In this document: piece after piece, positions 36,465-44,857 of the stretch
Layout: each line of letters starts with the position of its first letter
How positions within the stretch are numbered: position 1 is the first letter of the stretch
Source of the DNA: Methylorubrum salsuginis
Lineage (GTDB): Bacteria; Pseudomonadota; Alphaproteobacteria; Rhizobiales; Beijerinckiaceae
Direction of reading: 5' to 3'
NCBI RefSeq assembly: GCF_900114375.1
Contig: NZ_FOSV01000009.1
Span: 62,001-126,000, forward strand
Length of the DNA: 64,000 nt
Translations under genes and position numbers: made by a program
Notes under the pieces: model-generated
What the model saw: the letters and a program-made list of their open reading frames with translations, nothing else
Database searches by the model: none
Told to the model about the DNA's origin: nothing

Positions 36465-37817
36465 ATGGTCGCTGTAATATCTAAAAACTATACATATCTC
36501 TATGTGCTTCAGCAGTCGGGAAGTCAGTATTCGGCTTTTGCGGTCTATGATGACTCTCCTACGGTATTCGATAATTCCGGCCCGCAGGGTGACGATCGTG
36601 CTGTTCTCGGGGATGTGAGTGGGGATACATTTAGAATAACCGTGCCTGGTCAAGATATAGATGCAACCTACATTGGGAGAGCTTCTTCTGGGGACGGGTT
36701 CATTGCATCGGATGCCAGCGGAAGCTACTACCTCATCACGAATACGGAAGATACAAGCGGCACATACACTGCCACTGACACTTCAACGCCCATCTGCTAC
36801 GCTGCCGGTACGTTGATCCGTACGCTCGACGGCGATGTGCCGGTCGAGACCCTCTCGGTCGGCGAACGCGCCGTGACGACCTCCGGTGAAGCCCGCCCGA
36901 TCCAATGGATCGGCCACCGCACGATCGCCTGCCGGGGCCGCAAGGACGTGATGCCGGTGCGCATCGCTGCGGGCGCCTTCGGCGAGGGGCGTCCGCTCCG
37001 CGACCTCCTCGTGTCGCCGGCCCACGCGATCGCCGTCGATCTGGTGGGCGAGGTGCTGATCCCGGCCTGCCGCCTGATCAACGGCTCCACAATCACCCAG
37101 GTGGACGTGGACACGGTCAGCTACTGGCACGTCGAACTCGAAAGCCACGACATCCTCATCGCTGACGGCTTGGCCGCCGAAAGCTATCTCGCGTGCGGCA
37201 ACCGCGGCTTCTTCGCCAATTCCGGCATCCTCGACCTCCTCGCCGGACCCGACGCCCGGACGGGCGGCTCCCTGCCGTTCTGCCGTCCGTTCCACGAGGA
37301 GGGTCCGGTGGTCGATCTGGTGCGCGCACGGCTGCGGGATCGTGCCGAGGCGCTCGGCTGGCGCAAGGTGGAAGACGCGTTCGCGGGCCTCCGGGCGGTC
37401 GCGGACGGGCGCGTGCTTCGCCCCGACGCGGAGGGCCTGACCGCCCGCTTCGTCGTCCCGGCCGACGCCCGCGCCGTGCGCCTCGTCTCTGCCACCAGCG
37501 TGCCGGCGCATGTCCTGCCGGGTTCGAGCGACGACCGGCCTCTCGGTGTCCCGCTGGTGGCGCTGACGATCGACGACGGCCTGACCGGCGCGCGCACCGT
37601 CGCCCTCGACGACGCCCGCCTCGGTGACGGCTTTCATGCGGTGGATGACGGCGCGCGCTGGACCGACGGTTCCGCGGTGCTGCCCGCCGACCTCTGGGCC
37701 GGCTGCAAGGGCTCGTTTTTCCTGCGGGTCACGCTGGCCGGGCCGGCGCTGCCGCGGTGGATCGCACCGGATGAGACGGCCGGCGCAGCCCGCCCGGTGG
37801 AGCGCCGAAAGGCCTGA
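36465..37817 (+). CDS. Hint-domain (Hint_2) protein with AT-rich 5' part
   Basis: A 450-residue protein. Residues about 105-245 are a Hedgehog/intein-type Hint_2 domain: it begins CYAAGTLIRTLDGDVPVETL with the nucleophilic Cys, continues IQWIGHRTIACRGR and contains LLVSPAHAIAVD with the block-B-like His. The Hint fold can perform self-cleavage by N-S acyl shift; in Hint_2 proteins of alphaproteobacteria activity is mostly unproven. The first 105 residues are Ser/Thr/Asp/Gly/Tyr-rich, beta-prone and coded by AT-rich DNA, unlike the rest. GGGGGGA lies 4 bases before the ATG. No export signal is obvious; type I secretion is possible. Confidence 0.85.
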   Translation: MVAVISKNYTYLYVLQQSGSQYSAFAVYDDSPTVFDNSGPQGDDRAVLGDVSGDTFRITVPGQDIDATYIGRASSGDGFIASDASGSYYLITNTEDTSGTYTATDTSTPICYAAGTLIRTLDGDVPVETLSVGERAVTTSGEARPIQWIGHRTIACRGRKDVMPVRIAAGAFGEGRPLRDLLVSPAHAIAVDLVGEVLIPACRLINGSTITQVDVDTVSYWHVELESHDILIADGLAAESYLACGNRGFFANSGILDLLAGPDARTGGSLPFCRPFHEEGPVVDLVRARLRDRAEALGWRKVEDAFAGLRAVADGRVLRPDAEGLTARFVVPADARAVRLVSATSVPAHVLPGSSDDRPLGVPLVALTIDDGLTGARTVALDDARLGDGFHAVDDGARWTDGSAVLPADLWAGCKGSFFLRVTLAGPALPRWIAPDETAGAARPVERRKA

Positions 37818-37852
37818 TACGATCCCCCCTTGCTTCGAGCGGGGATCGTATC
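37816..37852 (+). terminator. Hairpin at the end of the Hint-domain gene
   Basis: A perfect 12-bp stem (37816-37827 with 37841-37852) overlaps the last base or two of the stop codon. There is no T-run after it, so it may act as a rho-assisted terminator or an mRNA-stabilising end. Confidence 0.6.
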
Positions 37853-38037
37853 GGCAAGCCCGCGCGGCCCTTGAGCGAAGCCCAAATCCGCCATCCCGAA
37901 GGGATCAACCGGATTGGGTATGAGGCCCACCGCCTCTCGCATCGATCCGACCGACAAGGGCGGCCCAGCCCCGGCCGGGCCGTCCTTCGTTCGGTCGTTC
38001 ACCGATGTTCCGCGGTCGCGTCCCGCTTCGGCTCGGC

Positions 38038-38529
38038 TCACCGCCCTGCCGGCATGCGATTCTTCACGAGGTAGCGGATACCGCGATCGAAGGATTCGTC
38101 GGTGTTGCCGCGCAGATCGACGCTGTAGGCCTGCTCGGGGGCGCCGTCCTTGAGCGGTTTCACGTAGACGTTGATGTTGAGGATCAGGTTCGACACCTTC
38201 TGGACTTCGCCGGTGATCGCCGTGTCGGCGCCGAGGGTCTTCGCGAAATCGTCGGCGCAGCCGTTGCAGGCACGTAAGTCCGAACTCTTCTCCACCTCCT
38301 CGCGGACCGGATCGGTCGAGACCGGGATGTAGCGGCCGCTTTCAGTCAGTAACCTACGGAACGTCTCGCTGGTGCGGCGCAGGCGGGCGCGATCCTCGTC
38401 GGTCGGTGCCGTCGGCGCGCCGTGGGCGAACTGGAAATCGAACACCGCGGCCTTCTCGGGCTCGGCCTGGGCAGACCCGGCGACCAGCAGGGCGGCCAGA
38501 CCGGCGGCCGACAACGACAGGGCGTGCAT
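38038..38529 (-). CDS. Secreted DUF2380-family protein
   Basis: A 163-residue periplasmic protein. The signal peptide ends near LVAGSAQA; the mature part begins EKAAVFDFQFAHG. RACNGCADDFAKTLGADTAI carries two close Cys, and VQKVSNLILNINVYVK with DLRGNTDESFDRGIRYLVKN are strongly characteristic of DUF2380, found in alphaproteobacterial methylotrophs, often near quinoprotein or transport genes. GGGAGG lies 8 bases before the ATG at 38529, which fixes the start. Function unknown. Confidence 0.83.
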   Translation of the reverse strand: MHALSLSAAGLAALLVAGSAQAEPEKAAVFDFQFAHGAPTAPTDEDRARLRRTSETFRRLLTESGRYIPVSTDPVREEVEKSSDLRACNGCADDFAKTLGADTAITGEVQKVSNLILNINVYVKPLKDGAPEQAYSVDLRGNTDESFDRGIRYLVKNRMPAGR

Positions 38530-39067
38530 GACAATAACCTCCCGGAATCGCCCGCGCCTGGGACGATGTGTGGGAGGCAACCCGCGATCACGCGGCTTTG
38601 CTCAAAAGCCGGTCGGCCGGACACAAACCAGCATCAATCGCGGGGCAAGCTTTCCGCCTGACCCCGCTCCTTTCCCCCGAAGGCGGGGCAGGCCGGCGGG
38701 CCGGCGCGATGCGAAATCCCCTCCGCGGAGCCGCCGGCCCGTCAGCTTCGCCCGGTGTCGTCGGGCCGTGTCCGGTCCATCTGCTCGGCCGACACCCACC
38801 CCGGCATCCATGAGGCCCGATCGTTGGCGGGCTCGCGCCGAGAAAAGCGGGTTCACCGCGACACCCCCGGAATCCTCACCGCGATCGGCCGATGGGCGGA
38901 CGAGCCGCGCTGTTCTTGTGCGGCATCGGCTTTTTCAAAAGCCGGCCCCGCCTTCCGGGCGCCGCCCCCCTGACGAAGGAGGGCGGCGCGAACCCGCATC
39001 GGAGAGCGGCGAAAACGGCGAAGGCCGCCCCGAGGGGCGGCCCTGCCATCGTGCATATGTCGAAAAA
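38530..39067. other. Intergenic region with one terminator hairpin
   Basis: 538 bases between the DUF4142 and DUF2380 genes, both on the minus strand. A perfect 9-bp GC hairpin (39023-39031 with 39034-39042) just after the DUF4142 stop codon is a probable terminator. I see no convincing gene in the rest. Confidence 0.55.
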
Positions 39068-39784
39068 TCAGCCGCCGATGCGGCCGGCCAGGCTGGCCGA
39101 CTGGGCGTGCTCGTCGGCGATGTAGGGCAGCGCCTCGTTGGCGAAGGTGCGGCCGGCGGCGCTGTCGCCGTTGCGGGCGTAGGTCTGGTAGAGGGCGAGC
39201 GTCCGGGCGTCCGAACGGGCCTGCTGATCGACGTAGGTGCGGTCGAACTCGCGGGCAGTGCGGGCGGCGCGCAGGCGCTCCAGGCGGTTCTGGCCGTTCG
39301 GGCCCAACGCCACGCGGCGGCCGGGCTCGGCCGGGCTGTTGTCCACGAGGCCGACGCCGCCGAGCACGCCGCCGACGATGCCGGTGCCGATGTTGGCCGC
39401 CAGGGTCACCGGGGCGAGGACGAGGCCGACCGGGTTGTCGAGGCGGGTCTGGATGCCCTGGTTGTCCGGGACGACGCGGCCGGTGACCGAGAGCGAGGTG
39501 CCCTGCGGCAGCAGCGCCTTGGTGGTGGCCTCACGCTCGGTCAGCACCCGGTTGGCGTAGTTGCGCACGCGCGGGTTGCGGGACCGCTCAAGGGCGATGC
39601 GGCTCGCCTCGATGCTGGCGGCGTCCGAGCGCAGGGCCTCGGCGCGGAAATCCGGGGTCGAGGTGGCGGCGGCCCCGATCGGCGCGTCGGCGCCGATGCG
39701 CAGCGGCAGGGCGTCCTGGGCCAGGGCGGGCGTCGCGAGGGCGGCGACGGACAGGCCGAGGGCGGCGAGCACGGTCGACTTCAT
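39068..39784 (-). CDS. Secreted DUF4142-family protein
   Basis: A 238-residue protein with a signal peptide ending near TPALAQ. Two halves of a DUF4142 helical bundle are visible, around EASRIALERSRNPRVRNYAN and RTYVDQQARSDARTLALYQT, separated by a Gly/Val-rich hydrophobic insert (IGTGIVGGVLGGVGLVDN). DUF4142 is ferritin-like; such genes are often members of the general stress response in alphaproteobacteria. An EcfG-like promoter lies upstream (39859-39883). Confidence 0.85.
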   Translation of the reverse strand: MKSTVLAALGLSVAALATPALAQDALPLRIGADAPIGAAATSTPDFRAEALRSDAASIEASRIALERSRNPRVRNYANRVLTEREATTKALLPQGTSLSVTGRVVPDNQGIQTRLDNPVGLVLAPVTLAANIGTGIVGGVLGGVGLVDNSPAEPGRRVALGPNGQNRLERLRAARTAREFDRTYVDQQARSDARTLALYQTYARNGDSAAGRTFANEALPYIADEHAQSASLAGRIGG

Positions 39785-39858
39785 GGCGGATTCTTCCTTC
39801 GAAGATTCTTGTCAGGTGTTGGTTGGCCGGCGCTCGTGAAGAGCGCAGTCGGGCCCCC

Positions 39859-39883
39859 AACCGGCCTTGAACCTGCGTGTTCC
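39859..39883 (-). promoter_or_regulatory. Candidate EcfG (PhyR general stress) promoter
   Basis: On the minus strand GGAAC (39883-39879) and GTT (39861-39859) are separated by 17 bases, close to the GGAAC-N16/17-cGTT consensus known for EcfG sigma factors. It would start transcription about 65-70 bases before the DUF4142 start codon. Confidence 0.45.
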
Positions 39884-39896
39884 GCATGCACACAAA

Positions 39897-39910
39897 CCTG
39901 TGATCACAGG
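39897..39910. promoter_or_regulatory. Perfect 14-base palindrome CCTGTGATCACAGG
   Basis: Lies just upstream of the candidate EcfG promoter of the DUF4142 gene. TGTGATCACA resembles the core of Crp-type sites (TGTGA-N6-TCACA) but without the central spacer. Candidate regulator site. Confidence 0.35.
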
Positions 39911-40079
39911 ATCGAGGAAGCGTGGCTGTTCGTGCATCTCCATGCGAGGATGCAAGAAAAATGTTTTGTTTCAGCGTCTTGATCGTTGATGGGGCGATGC
40001 CCCAGCAAGGGGGCTCCAATCGGAACGGTGTGCCGCCTTGCCCTGAGTTCCGATGAGCCATGCTATCGGTGCATGTGTC

Positions 40080-41000
40080 TCACGCCGTGTCGTCACCCAG
40101 ATCGACGACGACGATCTCCGGCGGCACGCCGAGCCTCACGGGGGCGATGCTCATGCCGAGCCCTCCGGAGACGATGAGATCGGCCTGCTCGCGGACATGG
40201 CCGTAGGCGTAGCGGGCGCCGTAGCGCGAGGGCACGACCGGCGCGCGGCCGAACAGGCGCACCTGCCCGCCATGCGTGTGCCCCGACAGCGTCAGCGCGA
40301 TCCGCGGCGGGACTTTGGGAAAGATGTCGGGCTCGTGCGCCAGCAGGATCGCGGGGGCACCATCGGGGATCTGGGCCAGCGTGGCGGGCAGGTCGTCCTG
40401 GCCGATACCGGTGGCGCCGCGGCGCTTCCGGCTCGGCTGGAAGGCGAGCTGGTCGCCGAGCCCCGCGAGCCAGAACGTCTGCTCGCGGAGCGTCAGCGGC
40501 AGCGCCGCGTTCTCCAGCACGCGGATGCCGTTCCGCGCGAGCGCCGCGCCCGCGATGGTCGGGCCGGCGCCGCGGCGCTGCGCCGAGCGGTCCTCCCACC
40601 AATCGTGATTGCCGAGGATGGCGTAGATGCCGAGCGGTGGCCTGAGCCGCCCCAGGACAGGCGCCCACTCGGCGGCGTCCACGTAACGCGTGACCGCGTT
40701 CAGGCCCGAGACGTAGTCGCCGAGCAGCACGGTCACGTCGCCCCCGAGCGTGTTGGCCGTGGCGACGATGCCCTCGATCCGGGACACCGGCATCCACGGC
40801 TCGCAGGCATGGAGGTCGGCGAGCGCAACGATGCGGAGGCGAAAGCCCGCCGGCCAGGGCCCGAGCGGGCGTAAGCGGTAGCGCGTCACCACGAGCCGCA
40901 TCGGCTCGATCCCGACGGCGTAGGCGCCCGTGCCGAGGCCGGCGAGGGCGACGCCGCCGATCCCCGTCAGCACCGTGCGGCGGGTGATGCGGACCGACAC
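40080..41000 (-). CDS. Calcineurin-like metallophosphoesterase
   Basis: A 306-residue predicted phosphoesterase of the YkuE/YaeI-like group. A hydrophobic N-terminal segment (RRTVLTGIGGVALAGLGTGA) looks like a twin-arginine signal or membrane anchor. Metal-binding motifs are in order: ADLHACEP, LGDYVSG, GNHDWWED, LLAHEPD and GHTHGGQ. Relatives act on UDP-diacylglucosamine-like lipids or unknown phosphates. The start is GTG. It lies 6 bases downstream of ruvB, so the two are probably co-transcribed. Confidence 0.9.
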   Translation of the reverse strand: MSVRITRRTVLTGIGGVALAGLGTGAYAVGIEPMRLVVTRYRLRPLGPWPAGFRLRIVALADLHACEPWMPVSRIEGIVATANTLGGDVTVLLGDYVSGLNAVTRYVDAAEWAPVLGRLRPPLGIYAILGNHDWWEDRSAQRRGAGPTIAGAALARNGIRVLENAALPLTLREQTFWLAGLGDQLAFQPSRKRRGATGIGQDDLPATLAQIPDGAPAILLAHEPDIFPKVPPRIALTLSGHTHGGQVRLFGRAPVVPSRYGARYAYGHVREQADLIVSGGLGMSIAPVRLGVPPEIVVVDLGDDTA

Positions 41001-41006
41001 AGGCCC

Positions 41007-42071
<1,065 letters not shown>

Positions 42072-42242
42072 GGGGCTCTCGCGGGGGCGGCCGGAGATGG
42101 GGTTTTGCACATCCCGGACGCGGGCACCACCACGGCGACGAGAGACGGACGGAGCGTCGCGGCACAGTCGCGAACGGCCCTGCGCAGGGAGATGGTAACC
42201 AACGCTGCCGACAATCGCGCCGTGACCCCGACGAGATCCGCG

Positions 42243-43967
42243 ATGCCGCACGTTTCTTTCGCTCCGCGTGGCATGTCCTGCGCCCCGCGCGGCTTGACCC
42301 GCGCCCGGCTGCTCGGCGGCACCGGCGCCGTCCTCGCCCTGCTGCTCGCCGCCCCGCTGAGGGCCGAACCGGCCGATTCCAGGATCAACCTGCGGATCGA
42401 GCCGCGGGCCGAGGGCAAGGCGGAGGCCAAGCCCGAACTCAAGCCCGAACTCAAGGCCGAGACGAAGGCGGAGGCCCGATCCGAGCCGAAATCGGAATCC
42501 AAGCCGGAGCCGAAGCCCGCTTCCGACACGGCGGAGCCCGCCCCGCTCGAAGCCGCCCCGGTGAAGAAAGTGTCGCGGGAGCTCCCGCCGACCGTCTATG
42601 CCCGCGTCTCGGAGGATCCGCTGCCGACCTACACGGCGCAGACCTTCATGGACACGATGCGCGCCGCCGAGCGCTATCAGATCTATGCCGAGGCCGGGGG
42701 GTGGAAGACGCTGCCCGGCGACTTCGCCCCGAAGCCCGGGGACAGCCATCCGGCGATCCCGTCGCTGCGCCATCACCTGACCCTGACCGGCGATCTGCCG
42801 CCGGACGCGCCGCCCTCCGACCGCTACGACCCGCCGCTGGTGGCGGCCGTGAAGGCGTTCCAGGCCCGCCACGGCCTGCCGGATGCCGGCATCTTCGGAC
42901 GGCTGACGCTCGCTGCGCTGAATGTCCCGGCGGACGTGCGCCAGCGCCAGCTGCGCGCCTCGGCCCAGCGGCTGATGGGTTCGAACTTCGGATTCGGCGA
43001 GCGCTACGTGGCGGTCAACATCCCGTCCGCCACCGTCGAGGCGGTGGAGAACGGCGCCGTGACCCGCCGCTTCGTCGCGGTGGTGGGCAAGACCGACAAG
43101 CAGACGCCCACCGTCGAGACCCGCATCACCGACGTGAACCTCAACCCGACCTGGACCCTGCCGATCTCGGTGATCAAGAACGAGATCATCCCGACGATGC
43201 GCAAGAACCCCGGTTATCTGGCCAAGAACCGCATCCGCATCCTCGGCCCCGGCGGCGTCGAGGTCGATCCGACGACGATCGACTGGTCGACCGAGAAGGC
43301 GGCGAACTACACGCTGCGCCAGGATTCCGGCCTCGACAATTCGCTGGGTCAGGTGCGGATCGACATGCCGAACCGCTATGCGGTCTACATGCACGACACG
43401 CCGTCGAAATCGCTGTTTGCCGGTTCGTCGCGGTTCCACTCGCATGGCTGCGTCCGCGTGGGTCAGGTCAAGGAATTCGCCGCTTGGCTGCTCCAGGGCA
43501 CCGAGGGGCCGAACGGGCCGGGCTCGGTCTGGGGGCCGATCGAGATCGAGACCGGCATCGCCATGGGCGAGCGGCGCGACATCAAGCTGGTGAAGCCGAC
43601 GCCGGTCGCCTTCGTCTATCTCACCGGCTACGCGACCTCGGACGGGCGCGTGCACTTCCGCGATGACATCTATGGGCTCGACAGCCCCGCGACCCCGGCA
43701 GCCGCCGCGGCGCCGGATGTGGCGACGACCGGCGCGATCACGCCGCGGGCGAACCCGGCCCCCCGCAAGCCCGAGGCGGCTCCCGCGCCGCGTCCCGTCC
43801 TCACCAAGCCGGAAGCCGCGAAGCCCGCCGCCGTGCCGGTCGCGCCGCCGGTTCCGGCTGTCGTCGCCCCGAAGCCGCAAGCCAGAAAAGCGGCGCCGCC
43901 GGTGGAGCGCGCGCCGGCCATCGAGCCCGGCCTCATGCCGCCAGGCCTCGTCGGCGGGCGGACCTGA
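42243..43967 (+). CDS. L,D-transpeptidase (YcbB/LdtD-like) with peptidoglycan-binding domain
   Basis: Periplasmic enzyme that cross-links peptidoglycan 3-3 or attaches proteins to it. The product has 574 residues. A signal peptide ([16 protein letters not shown]) is followed by a Lys/Glu/Pro-rich linker with imperfect [11 protein letters not shown] repeats, a peptidoglycan-binding domain ([20 protein letters not shown]) and the YkuD catalytic domain with [11 protein letters not shown], catalytic C403. A Pro/Ala-rich C-terminal tail of about 80 residues follows. Starts at 42192, 42243 and 42273 are all in frame; 42243 is a compromise, and 42273 gives the shortest signal peptide. Confidence 0.9.
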   Translation: MPHVSFAPRGMSCAPRGLTRARLLGGTGAVLALLLAAPLRAEPADSRINLRIEPRAEGKAEAKPELKPELKAETKAEARSEPKSESKPEPKPASDTAEPAPLEAAPVKKVSRELPPTVYARVSEDPLPTYTAQTFMDTMRAAERYQIYAEAGGWKTLPGDFAPKPGDSHPAIPSLRHHLTLTGDLPPDAPPSDRYDPPLVAAVKAFQARHGLPDAGIFGRLTLAALNVPADVRQRQLRASAQRLMGSNFGFGERYVAVNIPSATVEAVENGAVTRRFVAVVGKTDKQTPTVETRITDVNLNPTWTLPISVIKNEIIPTMRKNPGYLAKNRIRILGPGGVEVDPTTIDWSTEKAANYTLRQDSGLDNSLGQVRIDMPNRYAVYMHDTPSKSLFAGSSRFHSHGCVRVGQVKEFAAWLLQGTEGPNGPGSVWGPIEIETGIAMGERRDIKLVKPTPVAFVYLTGYATSDGRVHFRDDIYGLDSPATPAAAAAPDVATTGAITPRANPAPRKPEAAPAPRPVLTKPEAAKPAAVPVAPPVPAVVAPKPQARKAAPPVERAPAIEPGLMPPGLVGGRT

Positions 43968-44123
43968 TTGCGGGCGCCGGACGTCTGCGGCGTGGCGTCC
44001 CGTCCACAGGGACGCTGCCATGCGTACCGGAACAATCGCTTCGAATTCCTCTTACTGCCCCATGAGCGCCGGCGCTGCGTAAACGCCGGCCGCAGATCAT
44101 GAACAGTTTCGAGGAATTTTCCG

Positions 44124-44651
44124 ATGGCCAAGGCTAAGCTGCGCGTCGCCAGCGACCGGCTGAACACCCCGACCGATCTCAACCCCGAGGACGTGACCAA
44201 GATTTCTCACGGCCTGACCGTGCTGCTGTCCGATCTCTTCGCGCTCTACATCAAGACCAAGAACTTCCACTGGCACGTCAGCGGCCCGAACTTCCGGGAC
44301 TACCACCTGCTGCTCGACGAGCAGTCGCAGCAGATCTTCGCGATCATCGACGCGGTGGGCGAGCGCGCCCGCAAGATCGGCGGCACCACGTTGCGTTCGC
44401 TCGGTCAGGCCGAGGGCCTCAAGCGCGTTCAGGACAACAACGCCGACTACGTCAGCCCGCTCGAGATGCTCAAGGAGCTGCGGGACGATAACAAGGCGCT
44501 GACCGCCAACATGCGCGAGCTGCACTCGGTCACCGACGAGGCCAACGACGTCTCGACCACGAGCCTGTTGGAGGAGTGGATCGACCAGTCCGAGGAGCGC
44601 ACGTGGTTCCTCTACGAGTCGACCCGCGACGCGACCGAGTCCGGTCACTGA
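44124..44651 (+). CDS. dps: DNA starvation/ferritin-like protein Dps
   Basis: Dodecameric mini-ferritin that binds iron, consumes peroxide and coats DNA under stress. The product has 175 residues. The ferroxidase site is in KNFHWHVSGPNFRDYHLLLD with EQSQQIFAIIDAVGERARKI. A Lys-rich N-terminal tail (MAKAKLR) may contact DNA. GAGGA lies 8 bases before the ATG. A partial EcfG-like element (GGAAC at 44029-44033) lies upstream and a terminator follows. Confidence 0.95.
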   Translation: MAKAKLRVASDRLNTPTDLNPEDVTKISHGLTVLLSDLFALYIKTKNFHWHVSGPNFRDYHLLLDEQSQQIFAIIDAVGERARKIGGTTLRSLGQAEGLKRVQDNNADYVSPLEMLKELRDDNKALTANMRELHSVTDEANDVSTTSLLEEWIDQSEERTWFLYESTRDATESGH

Positions 44652-44666
44652 ACGTTGGAAGGCCGG

Positions 44667-44698
44667 GGCCGCCGATCCGAGAGGGTCGGCGGCCTCTT
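44667..44698 (+). terminator. Terminator of dps
   Basis: A 12-bp stem (44667-44678 with 44683-44694, one G-U pair) and a 4-base loop, followed by TCTTGT. It lies 15 bases after the dps stop codon. Confidence 0.8.
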
Positions 44699-44739
44699 GT
44701 CGTTCGGCCCGGCCCGATCTTGCGGGCAATCCCAGGTTC

Positions 44740-44841
44740 CCAAAGGACGAGTCCTTTGGCGGGCTCTCGGGGCAGAGCTCTGAGGATGGCTTCGCCGACC
44801 AGGGCTCTGTCCTGGACCCGCGAAAGGACGTAGTCCTTTCG
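44740..44841. repeat. Triple-hairpin structure between convergent genes
   Basis: Three inverted repeats follow one another: 44740-44748 with 44751-44759 (9 bp, perfect), 44799-44803 with 44811-44815, and 44821-44829 with 44833-44841 (9 bp, perfect). The first and third share the AAAGGAC/GTCCTTT word. Probably a bidirectional end structure for dps and the acetyltransferase gene. Confidence 0.7.
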
Positions 44842-44857
44842 AAACCAGGACTTACGA

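Noticed and set aside
36465..37817. Intein or phage insertion
   Set aside because: Only the Hint_2 fold is present, there is no host protein sequence on the C-terminal side, and no endonuclease domain or integrase is visible.
39830..39920. A tRNA-like segment near the palindrome
   Set aside because: A TTCAAG-type T-loop word occurs on the minus strand, but no acceptor, anticodon or T-stem pairing could be built.
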